Both the position numbers and the translations under genes were made by a program. Shown piece by piece: positions 26,685 to 35,394 of a DNA stretch of 64,000 bases. The notes below the pieces were generated by a model. That model searched no databases, was not told the DNA's origin, and saw only the letters and a list, made by a program, of their open reading frames with translations. The stretch's first letter is position 1. The number at the start of each line of letters is the position of its first letter. This DNA is from Nannocystis sp. (GTDB lineage: Bacteria > Myxococcota_A > Polyangia > Nannocystales > Nannocystaceae): positions 310,001-374,000 of the forward strand of contig NZ_JADJNN010000038.1 in NCBI RefSeq assembly GCF_016714285.1. Reading direction: 5' to 3'.

Positions 26685-27554
26685 ATGCGGCGATCGTGGG
26701 CGGTGTCCGGGCTGATGTGCGGCGCGTTGGTGGGGGCCTGTGATCCGTCGACCAGCGGCGCCGGGGGGATCCTCGCGGGGCTGGCGAGCATCGCCGGCGC
26801 GGTCGCCTGCCCCGAGCTCACCGGCCGCGAGAGCGCGCTGCGGGCCTCGTTCTCGCCGGACCCGAAGATCAACCTGAAGGTCGCGGCCTTCGTGCAGGCG
26901 ACGCGGCAGCTGGTGGCGGTGGCCTACAAGATGGAGGCGACGGTCGGCGCGACCTGTCGGGCGATCGGGGGCGACCTCGGGATCGACGCGGCGGAGATGG
27001 AGGCCCGCGACGACGCGGGCCCGACGCAAGCGGCGTGCGCGGCGGTGCGGGCCCGGATCGACGCGGCGCTGCAGGCTGGGGTCCGCTTCTCGGCCGAGTT
27101 CACGCCGCCCGTGTGCGAGGTCGACGCGAAGCGCGAGGCCAGCTGCGACGCGCGCTGCAAGCTGGCGGGCGCGGCGGGCGAGGTCGACGCGGACTGTCGC
27201 GGGAGCTGTCAGGCGGGGGTGCAGCTGGCGGCCCGCTGCAGCAAGCCGGCGCTGCGTCTGAGCGTGTCGAGCGAGCTGGCGGAGCTGCAGCGCCTGGCGG
27301 CCTCGCTGCAGCGGCGGCTGCCGGCGTTGATCGTGGCGGAGGTCAAGCTGGCGACCCGGGCCGTGGTGGCGCTCGAGCAGGTCGCGACGATCGGGGCCTC
27401 CCTCGAGGGCAAGCTCGACGACGCCAGCGCCCACGCGAAGGCGTGTGTCGCGGCGGCATCGGTGGCGGTGGCGACCGCGGGGCTGCGCATCGGCGTCAGC
27501 GTGAAGGCGGGGGCGTCGGTGCGTGCGGGCGCCGGGGTGAACACGGACGGTTAG
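26685..27554 (+). CDS. Lipoprotein of unknown function
   Basis: A 289-residue protein, MRRSWAVSGLMCGALVGAC, a lipoprotein signal with Cys19. The mature part has a central Cys-rich stretch (CEVDAKREASCDARC, then CRGSCQAGVQL) and long Ala/Leu-rich helices (about 190-265), so it may form a helical bundle at the membrane surface. Family not recognised; similar helical lipoproteins are common in myxobacteria. Confidence 0.75.
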   Translation: MRRSWAVSGLMCGALVGACDPSTSGAGGILAGLASIAGAVACPELTGRESALRASFSPDPKINLKVAAFVQATRQLVAVAYKMEATVGATCRAIGGDLGIDAAEMEARDDAGPTQAACAAVRARIDAALQAGVRFSAEFTPPVCEVDAKREASCDARCKLAGAAGEVDADCRGSCQAGVQLAARCSKPALRLSVSSELAELQRLAASLQRRLPALIVAEVKLATRAVVALEQVATIGASLEGKLDDASAHAKACVAAASVAVATAGLRIGVSVKAGASVRAGAGVNTDG

Positions 27555-27576
27555 GTGACCTGGCCTTCGGGTCAGG

Positions 27577-28275
27577 TCATTTGGGCTCGTCGGGCAGGCA
27601 GCAGTTCTCCTCGTCCGGGTCGGGGAACTCCTGGTCGAGCTCGCTGGCGCTGCAGCTGACGTCGAAGCTCGCGGCCGGGCCCTGGGCGCTTGGTGCCACC
27701 CCGTCCCACGCCGGCGGGATCGGGAGGCCGTCGCAGCGAGTGTAGCCGGGGCCGCCGCTGGACAGGTGCAGGGTCTCGCGCGCCCACACGCCGCCGGCGC
27801 GCCAGATCTGCTGGCCGGGGCACAGCGACTTGCCGCGGATCGCCTGGCGGTGGGCGAAGATATGCGAGATCGCTCCGCCGCCGCGCTGCGCCTCGTCGAC
27901 GATGAAGCGGATCGCGCGGCGCAGGCCGGCGATCATCGCCTCACTGAGCTGCGAGGGCCCGCCGCCGCCGGCCCAGAACGAGGTCGGCACCGACTCGTCG
28001 CCGCGGAAGTTGCCGGCGACCTCGATCGCCACCGTGTCGCGATTGAAGGCGTCGGAGGCCCAGATCAGGCTGCGCAGCGGGTGCACCCAGTACACGCGGC
28101 CGTCGCTGTGGACGCCGAGGTGGCAGGTCGCGCGCGGCCAGGCGCTGGCGGCGAAGCCGTGAATGCCGGTCTGATGCAGGGTGATGCCGGTGATCTCTCG
28201 CCAGCTCCGCAGGCGCTTGCGCTTCTCGATCGGGCTCCTGTCGAGCACGTTGACATCGGGTTGCCATCCGTCCAT
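27577..28275 (-). CDS. N-acetylmuramoyl-L-alanine amidase-like protein
   Basis: A 232-residue protein with an amidase_2/PGRP fold: ITLHQTG supplies His34, and the paired motifs IFAHRQAIRGKSLCPG supply the remaining metal ligands (His and Cys). VAIEVAGNFRGDE is the central strand. Such enzymes cleave the bond between muramic acid and L-alanine in peptidoglycan. No signal peptide is visible, so export by another route or lysis would be required. The C-terminal 60 residues are an acidic, Cys-containing extension. It is divergent from the three-gene unit at 28600-31821; a joint role is only a possibility. Confidence 0.85.
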   Translation of the reverse strand: MDGWQPDVNVLDRSPIEKRKRLRSWREITGITLHQTGIHGFAASAWPRATCHLGVHSDGRVYWVHPLRSLIWASDAFNRDTVAIEVAGNFRGDESVPTSFWAGGGGPSQLSEAMIAGLRRAIRFIVDEAQRGGGAISHIFAHRQAIRGKSLCPGQQIWRAGGVWARETLHLSSGGPGYTRCDGLPIPPAWDGVAPSAQGPAASFDVSCSASELDQEFPDPDEENCCLPDEPK

Positions 28276-28599
28276 TGGGGCAGGATAGACATATCGTCTG
28301 CGATCGCAACCTTCGTTTTATGCGCGCTTGCGAGCCATCGACCATCCGTGCATTTTCTGCAGCTTCGACGCAAATGGTTCATCGCTCTGCGAGGCCAAGC
28401 GCGGGAACTATGCGACCGGACGGCTGGCACGTGACTTGCTGGAGTGGCACCGTGAGGCGGCTTCACCACGATTCGCTGCGCGTGACGCCCGGGCGGGTAC
28501 ACGATTCCAGCGAGGCCAGGCACTACCGCTGCGCATGATTCGGCTGTGAGCGTCGCTCGCAGGGCACAGCGCGCGAACCCATTGGAAAGGTACGAGACG
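28276..28599. other. Intergenic region upstream of the three-gene module
   Basis: These 324 bases contain no gene I can support. They are less GC-rich than the flanks, with a T-rich patch near 28310-28325, as expected for a promoter region. A ribosome binding site GGAAAGG lies at 28584-28590, nine bases before ATG 28600. A short open frame at 28328-28549 gives no recognisable protein. Confidence 0.4.
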
Positions 28600-29991
28600 A
28601 TGACGATCGACGAGGTTCAAAAGCTCATTCAGGGCATCTTCGACAACATCTTCAACTCGGTGACGAGCGCGGAGCCTGGCGGCAAGCCGGTGATGACGGC
28701 GGCGACGACCGTGCTGTCGCTGATGAAGCCGGGCATGGCGATCAACTCCGCGGACTTCCGCAATCCGTGGACCCCGGGGAACGTGAACGGCAGCCAGGAC
28801 GCGGCGATCAACACGGCGCGGCTCGTGGATGTCGCGCCGAAGCTGTCGGCGATCTACACGGACAGCGGCAACACGATCAGCCAGGTCTACAAGCAGATCC
28901 TCGACGGCGTGTGCATCCCGGCGCAGGCGCCGAACCCGGCGATCGAGAAGCAGCTGACCGACGCCGACGCGGTGCTGTACCGCACGGTCGACATGATCGA
29001 CCCGGACACCGGCGAATCGGTGCCCAAGCGCATCGAGACCCAGCTGTACCGCGATTACCTCGACAATTCGGCCGCGTACAACGCCGCGCGGATCGGCTAC
29101 ATCGGCGCGTATCTCGAGGCCCAGAAGACCACCAGCGGCAAGAACACCTGGCCGCTCATCGCCACCACGCTGCAGCTGCCGGTCCGGCAGGCCTACGACC
29201 GCTGGCGCTCCGGCGGGGCCGATCGGGTCGAGCAGGCGATGGCGATCATCAACACGTCCTCGCAGAACGCGCTGCAAAAGGCCTTCGATCAGGCCAAGAA
29301 GACCTTCGAGGGCTACGGCGTGGCGCTCGACGATTCGGGCACGGGATTGTCGACGCCGATCCAGCGCAGCTCGCTGCTGCCGTCGAATTGGCACAGCACC
29401 AGCTCGACCGGCTGGACCTCCTACGACTCGGCCGCGAGCACGGCGGCGACCAGCAACACCTCGGACTACAAGTCCTACGGCGGCTCGGCGGGCTTCAGCC
29501 TCGGGCTGTTTAGCATCGGCGGCTCGGCCGGGCACACCAGCCAGAGCCAGCACGCGAGCGCCGAGACCACGAACCTGCGCATCAGCTTCAGCTACACGCT
29601 GGTGACGATCCGCCGGCCGTGGTTGACCTTCAACCTGCTCGGGACCAAGGGCTGGAACCTCGGCAATCTGTACTCTCGGGGCCAGATCTCGAGCGGCGGC
29701 AAGGCCAACCAGGGGAGCTCGGTCATGCCGCTGCTGCCGACCTCGTTCGTCGTGGTGAAGGATGTCGTGATCTCGGCCTCGTGGTCCAAGTCGGACCTGG
29801 ACATGATCAAGAGCAAGACCTCGGGCGGCGGCGGGTTTGCGATCGGGCCGTTCTCGATCGGGGGCACCTACGCGAGCTCGCACTCGAAGGAGACCTACAC
29901 CTCGGCGTTCACCGGCGGGACCATCCGGGTCCCGGGGGTGCAGATCATCGGGGTCATCAGCCAGATCGTCCCGCTGGACCCGCCCGCCTGA
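28600..29991 (+). CDS. Module gene A: three-region protein of unrecognised family
   Basis: A 463-residue protein starting MTIDEVQKLIQGIFDNIF, with a good ribosome binding site (GGAAAGG). No signal peptide or membrane helix. By comparison with its neighbours it has three parts: an N region (about 1-118), a middle helical region (about 122-217: VLYRTVDMIDPDTGE, LYRDYLDNSAAYNAARIGYIGAYLEAQKTTSG, LPVRQAYDRWRSG) and a C region (about 255-463) rich in Ser/Gly and beta strands (LPSNW, RRPWLTFNLL, MPLLPTSFVVVKDVVISASW, VQIIGVISQ). I know no family for it. It is first in a likely operon with 30088 and 31468. Confidence 0.8.
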   Translation: MTIDEVQKLIQGIFDNIFNSVTSAEPGGKPVMTAATTVLSLMKPGMAINSADFRNPWTPGNVNGSQDAAINTARLVDVAPKLSAIYTDSGNTISQVYKQILDGVCIPAQAPNPAIEKQLTDADAVLYRTVDMIDPDTGESVPKRIETQLYRDYLDNSAAYNAARIGYIGAYLEAQKTTSGKNTWPLIATTLQLPVRQAYDRWRSGGADRVEQAMAIINTSSQNALQKAFDQAKKTFEGYGVALDDSGTGLSTPIQRSSLLPSNWHSTSSTGWTSYDSAASTAATSNTSDYKSYGGSAGFSLGLFSIGGSAGHTSQSQHASAETTNLRISFSYTLVTIRRPWLTFNLLGTKGWNLGNLYSRGQISSGGKANQGSSVMPLLPTSFVVVKDVVISASWSKSDLDMIKSKTSGGGGFAIGPFSIGGTYASSHSKETYTSAFTGGTIRVPGVQIIGVISQIVPLDPPA

Positions 29992-30014
29992 CGCGGGTGA
30001 TGCAGCGAGGCAGC

Positions 30015-30049
30015 GTGCCGGCAGGCCTCATGGAGGGCTGCCGGCGCAC
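30015..30049. other. Intergenic hairpin between module genes A and B
   Basis: The arms GCCGGCAG (30017-30024) and CTGCCGGC (30038-30045) form a perfect 8-base stem with a 13-base loop. It could attenuate transcription between A and B or stabilise an end. No T-tract follows. Confidence 0.45.
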
Positions 30050-30087
30050 CGGGAAGTGCTCTATTGCGATTGCGAGTGAGGCGCGCC

Positions 30088-31449
30088 ATGGCGAACACGA
30101 CAGACTTCATCAGCGCTGTATACGACCAGCTGGCCAAGTTTCTCAGCGTCGATGCGGGTTCCACGAATTTCTTGCAGATGGCGTGGCCCGGCTATTCGCT
30201 GAGCCCCACGGACTTCCGGCGGGCGGACGCCCCGAACGGGCCCTACGACCCCGACGTGGCCAAGGAGGCGCTCTCGCACCTGGCGAACATCGTGCCGGCG
30301 TTCAGCAAGGCGCGCTTCGAGAACTCGGGTTATGAGGTGGACGACCTGTACGAGATCGTGCTGACCAGCGCGATCCCGATGGGGGCCACCCAGGACACCG
30401 TCGCGGCCAACCCGATCTATCGCCTGTTCTCGGACGCCCAGTACGAGTTCACGACGGCCAGGCGCGGGGTCCACGACGACCCGAACGCATATTATTACCC
30501 GTGCTCGGCCACGCCGAGCAACTGGTACGATGAGTCCGCCGCGCAGGGCTGGACCACGATCAATCTCAGTCAGTCGGACGTGAAGCCGGCGAGCGACGCG
30601 GGGTCGTCGTTCGGGAAGTCGGGCGGCCTCGAGATGGCCCGCGCCGCGGTCTGGCGGCTGAAGCCGAGCGTCGCGGACAGCGTGGTGCTGCGCAAGAATC
30701 TGGACAGCGTGCTCGGCAAGGCCGGCGTATTCAGGCGCGGGGTGAAGGTGCCGGGGCCCGCAGCGGCGCCGGTGCCCGCCGCGGCGCCAGGGCCCGCCGC
30801 GCCGGTGATGCTGAAGCGGGGGCTCGATCCGGGCCTGGTGGGCGCGCTCAAGCGCGGCGCCCCCGGGGTCGCGGCGCCGACCTTGCACCCGGACCTCGCG
30901 CGCAGCCTGTTCACGCGGGCGAGCGGGCCGACGCCGGTGCTGAAGCGCGGCGCGGTCGACGTGGGCCGCGTCGACCTGCAGCGGCGCGACCTCGGTATCG
31001 CCGATCTGGCGAGTCGCTTCGCCCTGAAGGCCGCGCTCGACCGGCAATTGCCGAGCAAGCCGCCGTCGCCGGCGACGGACGGGTTTAGCATCTCGTTTCG
31101 CCTGTGCCGGGTGAACCTCGATCGCCCGTGGCTCAAGCTGGCGCTGCTCAGCACCAAGAACTGGTGGATGTTCGATACGCCGGGCGGCGAGTATTCGAGC
31201 GGGTCGGCCGACAGCAACCCGGGCATGTTCCCGATGCTGACGACCTCCTTCATCGTGATCCGCGACCTGAAGATCACCGCGAATTGGTCGCAGGAGGACC
31301 GGGCCAACCTCGGCAACGCGGCCGGGTTCGGGTGCTTCGACCTCCGCGACGGGACCGTGAACAACAACACGATCGAGGTGAAGGGGCTGCAGATCATCGC
31401 CTGGATCTCCAGGCTGATGCCGAAGCTCCCGCCCCTGTCGCCGCCGTGA
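30088..31449 (+). CDS. Module gene B: paralogue of A lacking the middle region
   Basis: A 453-residue protein, MANTTDFISAVYDQLAKFL. Its N region matches gene A (PGYSLSPTDFRRADAPNG beside PGMAINSADFRNPWTPGN). It then resumes at the equivalent of A residue 255 (ATPSNWYDESAAQGWTTINL beside LLPSNWHSTSSTGWTSYDS) and follows the C region: SISFRLCRVNLDRPWLKLAL, FPMLTTSFIVIRDLKITANW, VKGLQIIAWIS. The middle region of A is absent, and a Pro/Ala- and Arg-rich insert (about 200-320) separates the C-region parts. No signal peptide. It starts 96 bases after A and ends 18 bases before C. Confidence 0.8.
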   Translation: MANTTDFISAVYDQLAKFLSVDAGSTNFLQMAWPGYSLSPTDFRRADAPNGPYDPDVAKEALSHLANIVPAFSKARFENSGYEVDDLYEIVLTSAIPMGATQDTVAANPIYRLFSDAQYEFTTARRGVHDDPNAYYYPCSATPSNWYDESAAQGWTTINLSQSDVKPASDAGSSFGKSGGLEMARAAVWRLKPSVADSVVLRKNLDSVLGKAGVFRRGVKVPGPAAAPVPAAAPGPAAPVMLKRGLDPGLVGALKRGAPGVAAPTLHPDLARSLFTRASGPTPVLKRGAVDVGRVDLQRRDLGIADLASRFALKAALDRQLPSKPPSPATDGFSISFRLCRVNLDRPWLKLALLSTKNWWMFDTPGGEYSSGSADSNPGMFPMLTTSFIVIRDLKITANWSQEDRANLGNAAGFGCFDLRDGTVNNNTIEVKGLQIIAWISRLMPKLPPLSPP

Positions 31450-31467
31450 TCGCAGCGAGGGCTTGAT

Positions 31468-31821
31468 ATGCAGGATGAGGCGCAACGGGCCGCGGCGGAG
31501 GCGCTGCTGTATCGCACGGTCGAGACGGTCGACCCGGCGACGGGCGCGACGCTGCGGCGGCGGGTGCCGACCCCGCTCTACCGCGAGGTGCGCGAGCGAC
31601 GTGCCGAGTACGAGGCCGCCAGGGCGGCCTATGAGGCGGCGCATCAGGAGGCGCAGAGGACCGCGAGCGGCCGCGGCAGCTGGCCGATGCTCGGTCCGGC
31701 GCTGCAGCTGCCGGTCAAGCAGGCGCACGACCGCTGGCGCGCCGCCGGGGCGGAGAAGATCGAGCGGGCCGAGGCGCTGCTGGGGCCGGGCCTGGACGCG
31801 GATCCGCAGGGATCGACGTGA
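31468..31821 (+). CDS. Module gene C: stand-alone copy of the middle region of A
   Basis: A 117-residue protein, MQDEAQRAAAEALLYRTVETVD, that matches A residues about 122-217 over almost its full length: LLYRTVETVDPATGATL beside VLYRTVDMIDPDTGESV, PLYREVRERRAEYEAARAAYEAA beside QLYRDYLDNSAAYNAARIGYIGA, and LQLPVKQAHDRWRAAGAEKIERA beside LQLPVRQAYDRWRSGGADRVEQA. It is therefore exactly the part that B lacks. It is very helical and charged. Confidence 0.85.
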   Translation: MQDEAQRAAAEALLYRTVETVDPATGATLRRRVPTPLYREVRERRAEYEAARAAYEAAHQEAQRTASGRGSWPMLGPALQLPVKQAHDRWRAAGAEKIERAEALLGPGLDADPQGST

Positions 31822-31846
31822 TGTGGCCATTTCGCCGGGGGATCGC

Positions 31847-32605
31847 ATGAGATATCGACGACTCGCAATGTTGGTGGCCATGGGCACTATCCTCGGCGCA
31901 TGCAACGGCTCTGGTTCGACCACCAGCGAGGGTTCGTCGAGCGGCGGTCCGGGCGGGACGACCGAGGTCGTGCCGACGAGCGGCGTCACGGAGGCCGCGA
32001 CCACCGCGGAGCCGACGAGCGCCGGGTCGTCGACGAGCTCGGGGTCCGCGACGAGCGAGCCCGCGACCACGACCGGGGGCATGGCGGTGACGCGGCGGGT
32101 CTTCATCACCGCGGCGACCTTCCACGGCGACCTCAAGACGCAGGGTGCGGGCAGCGACGGCGTCGACGGTGCCGACCGCCTGTGCGCGGCCGCTGCGGCG
32201 GGGGCCGGCCTGGATGGCAGCTGGGTCGCGTGGGTCTCGTCGTCGAGCGTCGACGCATTGTCACGCCTCGCCGCCGATGGACGCTGGGTGTTGCTCGACG
32301 GGAGCACCGAGGTGTTCCCCGCGCGGGGGGCGATCCAGTTCGGGCCGGAGCACGCGATCGACATGGCCGAGACTGGCGCCACGCTGCCCGGCGGCGAGAC
32401 GATATGGACCAACACCGATAGCTTCGGCAAGAACTCCACGGACGGGCAAAACAACGCCTGCGACGACTGGAGCGGGCAGACCGGGCTCGCCGCGGTGGGG
32501 GTGCTGTTCGACCCGGACTTCGGCGGCGCGGGGCTGTCGTGGACCGACACCAAGCAGCCCCAGGCCTGCGGCGGCGTGCACCACCTGTATTGTTTCGAGG
32601 GCTGA
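31847..32605 (+). CDS. DUF1554-type lipoprotein
   Basis: A 252-residue protein, MRYRRLAMLVAMGTILGAC, a lipoprotein signal with Cys19, followed by a long Thr/Ser/Gly linker (about 20-80). The domain from about 83 has the DUF1554 pattern (VFITAATFHGDLKTQGAG, GADRLCAAAAAGAGLDGSWVAWVS, WVLLDGSTEVFP, HHLYCFEG), a C-type-lectin-like or endostatin-like fold with two disulfides. Its end is 10 bases from that of the convergent barrel gene. Probably a surface protein. It might be cotranscribed with the module, 25 bases upstream. Confidence 0.85.
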   Translation: MRYRRLAMLVAMGTILGACNGSGSTTSEGSSSGGPGGTTEVVPTSGVTEAATTAEPTSAGSSTSSGSATSEPATTTGGMAVTRRVFITAATFHGDLKTQGAGSDGVDGADRLCAAAAAGAGLDGSWVAWVSSSSVDALSRLAADGRWVLLDGSTEVFPARGAIQFGPEHAIDMAETGATLPGGETIWTNTDSFGKNSTDGQNNACDDWSGQTGLAAVGVLFDPDFGGAGLSWTDTKQPQACGGVHHLYCFEG

Positions 32606-32615
32606 GGCGAGCGGC

Positions 32616-33977
32616 TTAGAACACCTGGCCGATGTCGACGTAGAAGCCGGGGGTGCGCTCGGTGGGCGAGTAGGCGCCATCGAAGCGGATGACCAGGGTC
32701 TCGCCCCAGCGCACGCGCAGGCCGCCGCCGGTGCCGACCTTGAAGGTGCCGCCGTCGACGCTCTGGCCGGCGAGCTCGGTGCCGCGGAGGTCGGCCCAGA
32801 TCCGTGCGGCGTCGAGGAAGCCGACGGCGCCGACGAGGAAGCGGCTCTTGCCGACGTTGAAGCGCCAGAACATGCTGCGCAGCTCGAGGTTCTGGATGAG
32901 CTTGACCTTGCCGGAGTAGCGCTGGCGCGGGACGCCGCGCAGCGACCAGCCGCCGCCGGGGCCGTCGCGCGGCTGCAGGGCGCCGAAGCGGGTGAGCTCG
33001 TAGAAGGGCGCGTCGCCGAGGATCACGTCGGCGACGCCGCGGATCGCGAACGACAGGTACTCGCCGACGATCGCCTTGTACCACGCGGTGTTGAGGGCGA
33101 AGGCGGCGTAGCGCAGGTCCTGCTGGACGCCGGGCGAGCTGCGGACGGACAGCTCGGTGAAGGTGCCGCGGGTCGGGGTGAACTCGTGGTCGCGGGTGTC
33201 GAAGAGGAGGCCGAGGTTCAGGACCATGAGCAGCGCCGGGTCGGTGCCGCGCAGCAGCTTGCCGAGGGTCTGGGCGTCCTTGCTGCCGTCGTCCAGGGAG
33301 GCGATGTCTTGCTCGAGCTTGCTGCCGGGGTAGGGGCGGACGATGTTGTAGGTGGTGTTGAGGCCGACGAGGGCCTCGATGCGCTTGCGCTGCGCGGGGG
33401 TGGAGCGGTCCCACAGGCGGACGCGGGTGTTGACGAGGAGCAGCGGGTAGATGTGATCGAAGGAGTGGAAGCGGTGGGCGGCCTGGTAGGCGGCGAGGTC
33501 CTCGTCGGGGTCGATGCTCTCCCACGGCTTGTCGAACTTGGAGTCGTTGCCGAAGCCGTAGTAGCCGGTGTTGGCGAACTTGCGGAAGCCGACGCGGGCG
33601 GTGATCCGCAGGCGGTTCTCCAGCAGGCCGGGGAAGTCCATGTTGAGGTAGTCGTCGTGGAAGGGGAACTCGGCGCCCTTGCCGGGGGCGCGTTTGACGG
33701 TGGCGTAGGCTTGCAGCTCGAGGCGCCACTTGTAGGGGCGGTAGCCGGTGGCGAAGCGGGCCACGCTGGCGATCGCGCCGAAGCCGAAGCCGAGGTCGGT
33801 GTCGTAGTTGATCGCCGGCAGGGCGCCGAACTCGGTGCGGTTGGGGTTTTGCGGGCCGGTGTCCTTCTTCTTGCGCTTCGCCGCCGCGTCGCCGGCGAGC
33901 AGGCACAGGCAGGCGAGCACCAGCACGGCGAGCGCGCGGGTGGTCGATCGATGACGATGCACGGTGCGGGGAGGCAT
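32616..33977 (-). CDS. Omp85/surface-antigen-like outer membrane protein
   Basis: A 453-residue protein with a signal peptide (MPPRTVHRHRSTTRALAVLVLACLCLLAGDAAA) and a barrel pattern: alternating aromatic/hydrophobic strands, a C-terminal Phe (YVDIGQVF) and the D15/BamA-type motifs GLLFDTRDHEFTPTRGTFTELSV and GGWSLRGVPRQRYSGKVKLIQNLELR (VRGY-like loop). No POTRA domains are evident, so it is a short relative of the TamA/BamA superfamily or of a patatin-type barrel without the enzyme part. An ATG six codons upstream (33995) is possible. Confidence 0.82.
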   Translation of the reverse strand: MPPRTVHRHRSTTRALAVLVLACLCLLAGDAAAKRKKKDTGPQNPNRTEFGALPAINYDTDLGFGFGAIASVARFATGYRPYKWRLELQAYATVKRAPGKGAEFPFHDDYLNMDFPGLLENRLRITARVGFRKFANTGYYGFGNDSKFDKPWESIDPDEDLAAYQAAHRFHSFDHIYPLLLVNTRVRLWDRSTPAQRKRIEALVGLNTTYNIVRPYPGSKLEQDIASLDDGSKDAQTLGKLLRGTDPALLMVLNLGLLFDTRDHEFTPTRGTFTELSVRSSPGVQQDLRYAAFALNTAWYKAIVGEYLSFAIRGVADVILGDAPFYELTRFGALQPRDGPGGGWSLRGVPRQRYSGKVKLIQNLELRSMFWRFNVGKSRFLVGAVGFLDAARIWADLRGTELAGQSVDGGTFKVGTGGGLRVRWGETLVIRFDGAYSPTERTPGFYVDIGQVF

Positions 33978-34022
33978 GGACGTCGCGGGTGACATGGGCG
34001 GCGGTCGTGGTAGGGTGGCGAG

Positions 34023-35354
34023 GTGTCGGTTCCGCCGCTGCGCCGCGCCCTCTGCCTCGCGTACGGGGCTGGTTCGATCGGCGCGGGGATCTTCAGCACG
34101 ATCCCCGGGTTGTTGTTGCTGTTTTATCTCACCGACACCCTCGCGGTCCCGGCCGGACTCGCGGGGCTGGCGATCTTGATCCCGAAGCTGTGGGACATCG
34201 TCACCGACCCGATCGTCGGGGCGTGGTCGGACCGCACGCGCTCGCGCTGGGGTCGGCGGCGGCCCTTCCTGCTGGCGGGCGCGCTGCTGCTGCCGCCCTG
34301 CTTCATGGCCCTGTTCATGGCCCCGGTCGGCGACCCGGTGGTCAGCTTCTTTTGGGTGCTGCTGGCCTTCTGCGCGGCGGCGGGGGCCTTCACCCTGTTC
34401 CAGGTGCCGTACGCGACGATGCCGGCGGAGATGACGGCCGACTATCACGAGCGCACCACGCTGGTCGCGTATCGCATGGCCTTCGTCACGGTCGGGGTGC
34501 TCGCGGGTGGGGCCCTCGCGCCGGAGCTGATCGAGATGGGCGGCGGGGGTGCGGCCGGCTACGCGCAGATGGCGATCGTGCTCGCGCTGATCACCATGGT
34601 AGCGATGCTCACGGCCTTCTTCGGCACCCGCGGTGCGGTCCAGACCGAGGCGGTGGCCAGCAGCCTCGGGCTGCGCGCGCAGCTCGGAGTGGCCCTCGCG
34701 TATCTGCCGTTTCGCCGCCTGCTCACCGCCTACGCGCTGCAGTGCGTCGCGCTCGGGACGGTGCTCGCGGCGGTGCCCTACTTCGTGCGCTACACGCTGC
34801 AGGCCGGCAGCGGCGGCCTGACCCTGCTGTTCGTGTGCCTGGTCGCGCCGGCGATCGTGACGATGCCGGTGTGGACGGCGGTGTCGCGGCGGCACGGCAA
34901 GCGGGTCGCGTACATCGCGGCCGCGGTGATCTTCGCGGTGATGGCGGCGAGCCTGATGCTGGCCGGTCCCGGTCCGCTGTGGCGGGTCGGCGTGCAGGTC
35001 GGGCTGCTGGGGATCGGCTTCGCGGGGCTGCAGGTGTTCCCGTTCGCGATGCTGCCCGAGTTGATCGACGCCGATGCGCACGCGACCGGGCTGCGGCGCG
35101 AGGGCGTGTTCACGGCGCTGTGGTTCGTCGGCGAGAAGGGTGGCTTCGCCGCGGGCGCCTGGCTGGTCAGCGGGATCCTGGCGGCGACTGGCTTCATCGA
35201 GCGGCGGGCCGGCGAGCTGGTGGTCCAGCCCGAGGCCGCGCTGCTCGGGGTGCACCTGGCCACCGCGCTGGCGCCGGCGCTGCTCGCTGCGATCAGCGTG
35301 CCGCTCTTGCTTCGTCACCGCGAACCCGATCGCAAGCTGCCCACATTATCGTGA
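34023..35354 (+). CDS. MFS transporter, GPH (glycoside-pentoside-hexuronide:cation symporter) type
   Basis: A 443-residue membrane protein with 12 hydrophobic segments. GTG 34023 opens MSVPPLRRALCLAYGAGSIG. The GPH/MFS_2 signature is visible: DIVTDPIVGAWSDRTRSRWGRRRPFLL, and a later Arg/His-rich loop. Members import sugars in bacteria; the vertebrate branch includes lysolipid (MFSD2A) and sphingosine-1-phosphate (MFSD2B) transporters. The next gene, 40 bases downstream, is a sphingosine-phosphate-lyase-like enzyme, so a lipid-type substrate is conceivable (inference). Confidence 0.9.
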   Translation: MSVPPLRRALCLAYGAGSIGAGIFSTIPGLLLLFYLTDTLAVPAGLAGLAILIPKLWDIVTDPIVGAWSDRTRSRWGRRRPFLLAGALLLPPCFMALFMAPVGDPVVSFFWVLLAFCAAAGAFTLFQVPYATMPAEMTADYHERTTLVAYRMAFVTVGVLAGGALAPELIEMGGGGAAGYAQMAIVLALITMVAMLTAFFGTRGAVQTEAVASSLGLRAQLGVALAYLPFRRLLTAYALQCVALGTVLAAVPYFVRYTLQAGSGGLTLLFVCLVAPAIVTMPVWTAVSRRHGKRVAYIAAAVIFAVMAASLMLAGPGPLWRVGVQVGLLGIGFAGLQVFPFAMLPELIDADAHATGLRREGVFTALWFVGEKGGFAAGAWLVSGILAATGFIERRAGELVVQPEAALLGVHLATALAPALLAAISVPLLLRHREPDRKLPTLS

Positions 35355-35394
35355 TTGCCCCACCGTGATTGCCCCGAAACGAGACGAGCACAGC

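Noticed and set aside
28328..28549. Small plus-strand frame before the three-gene module
   Set aside because: No ribosome binding site or recognisable protein; Cys/His content gives no known zinc pattern.
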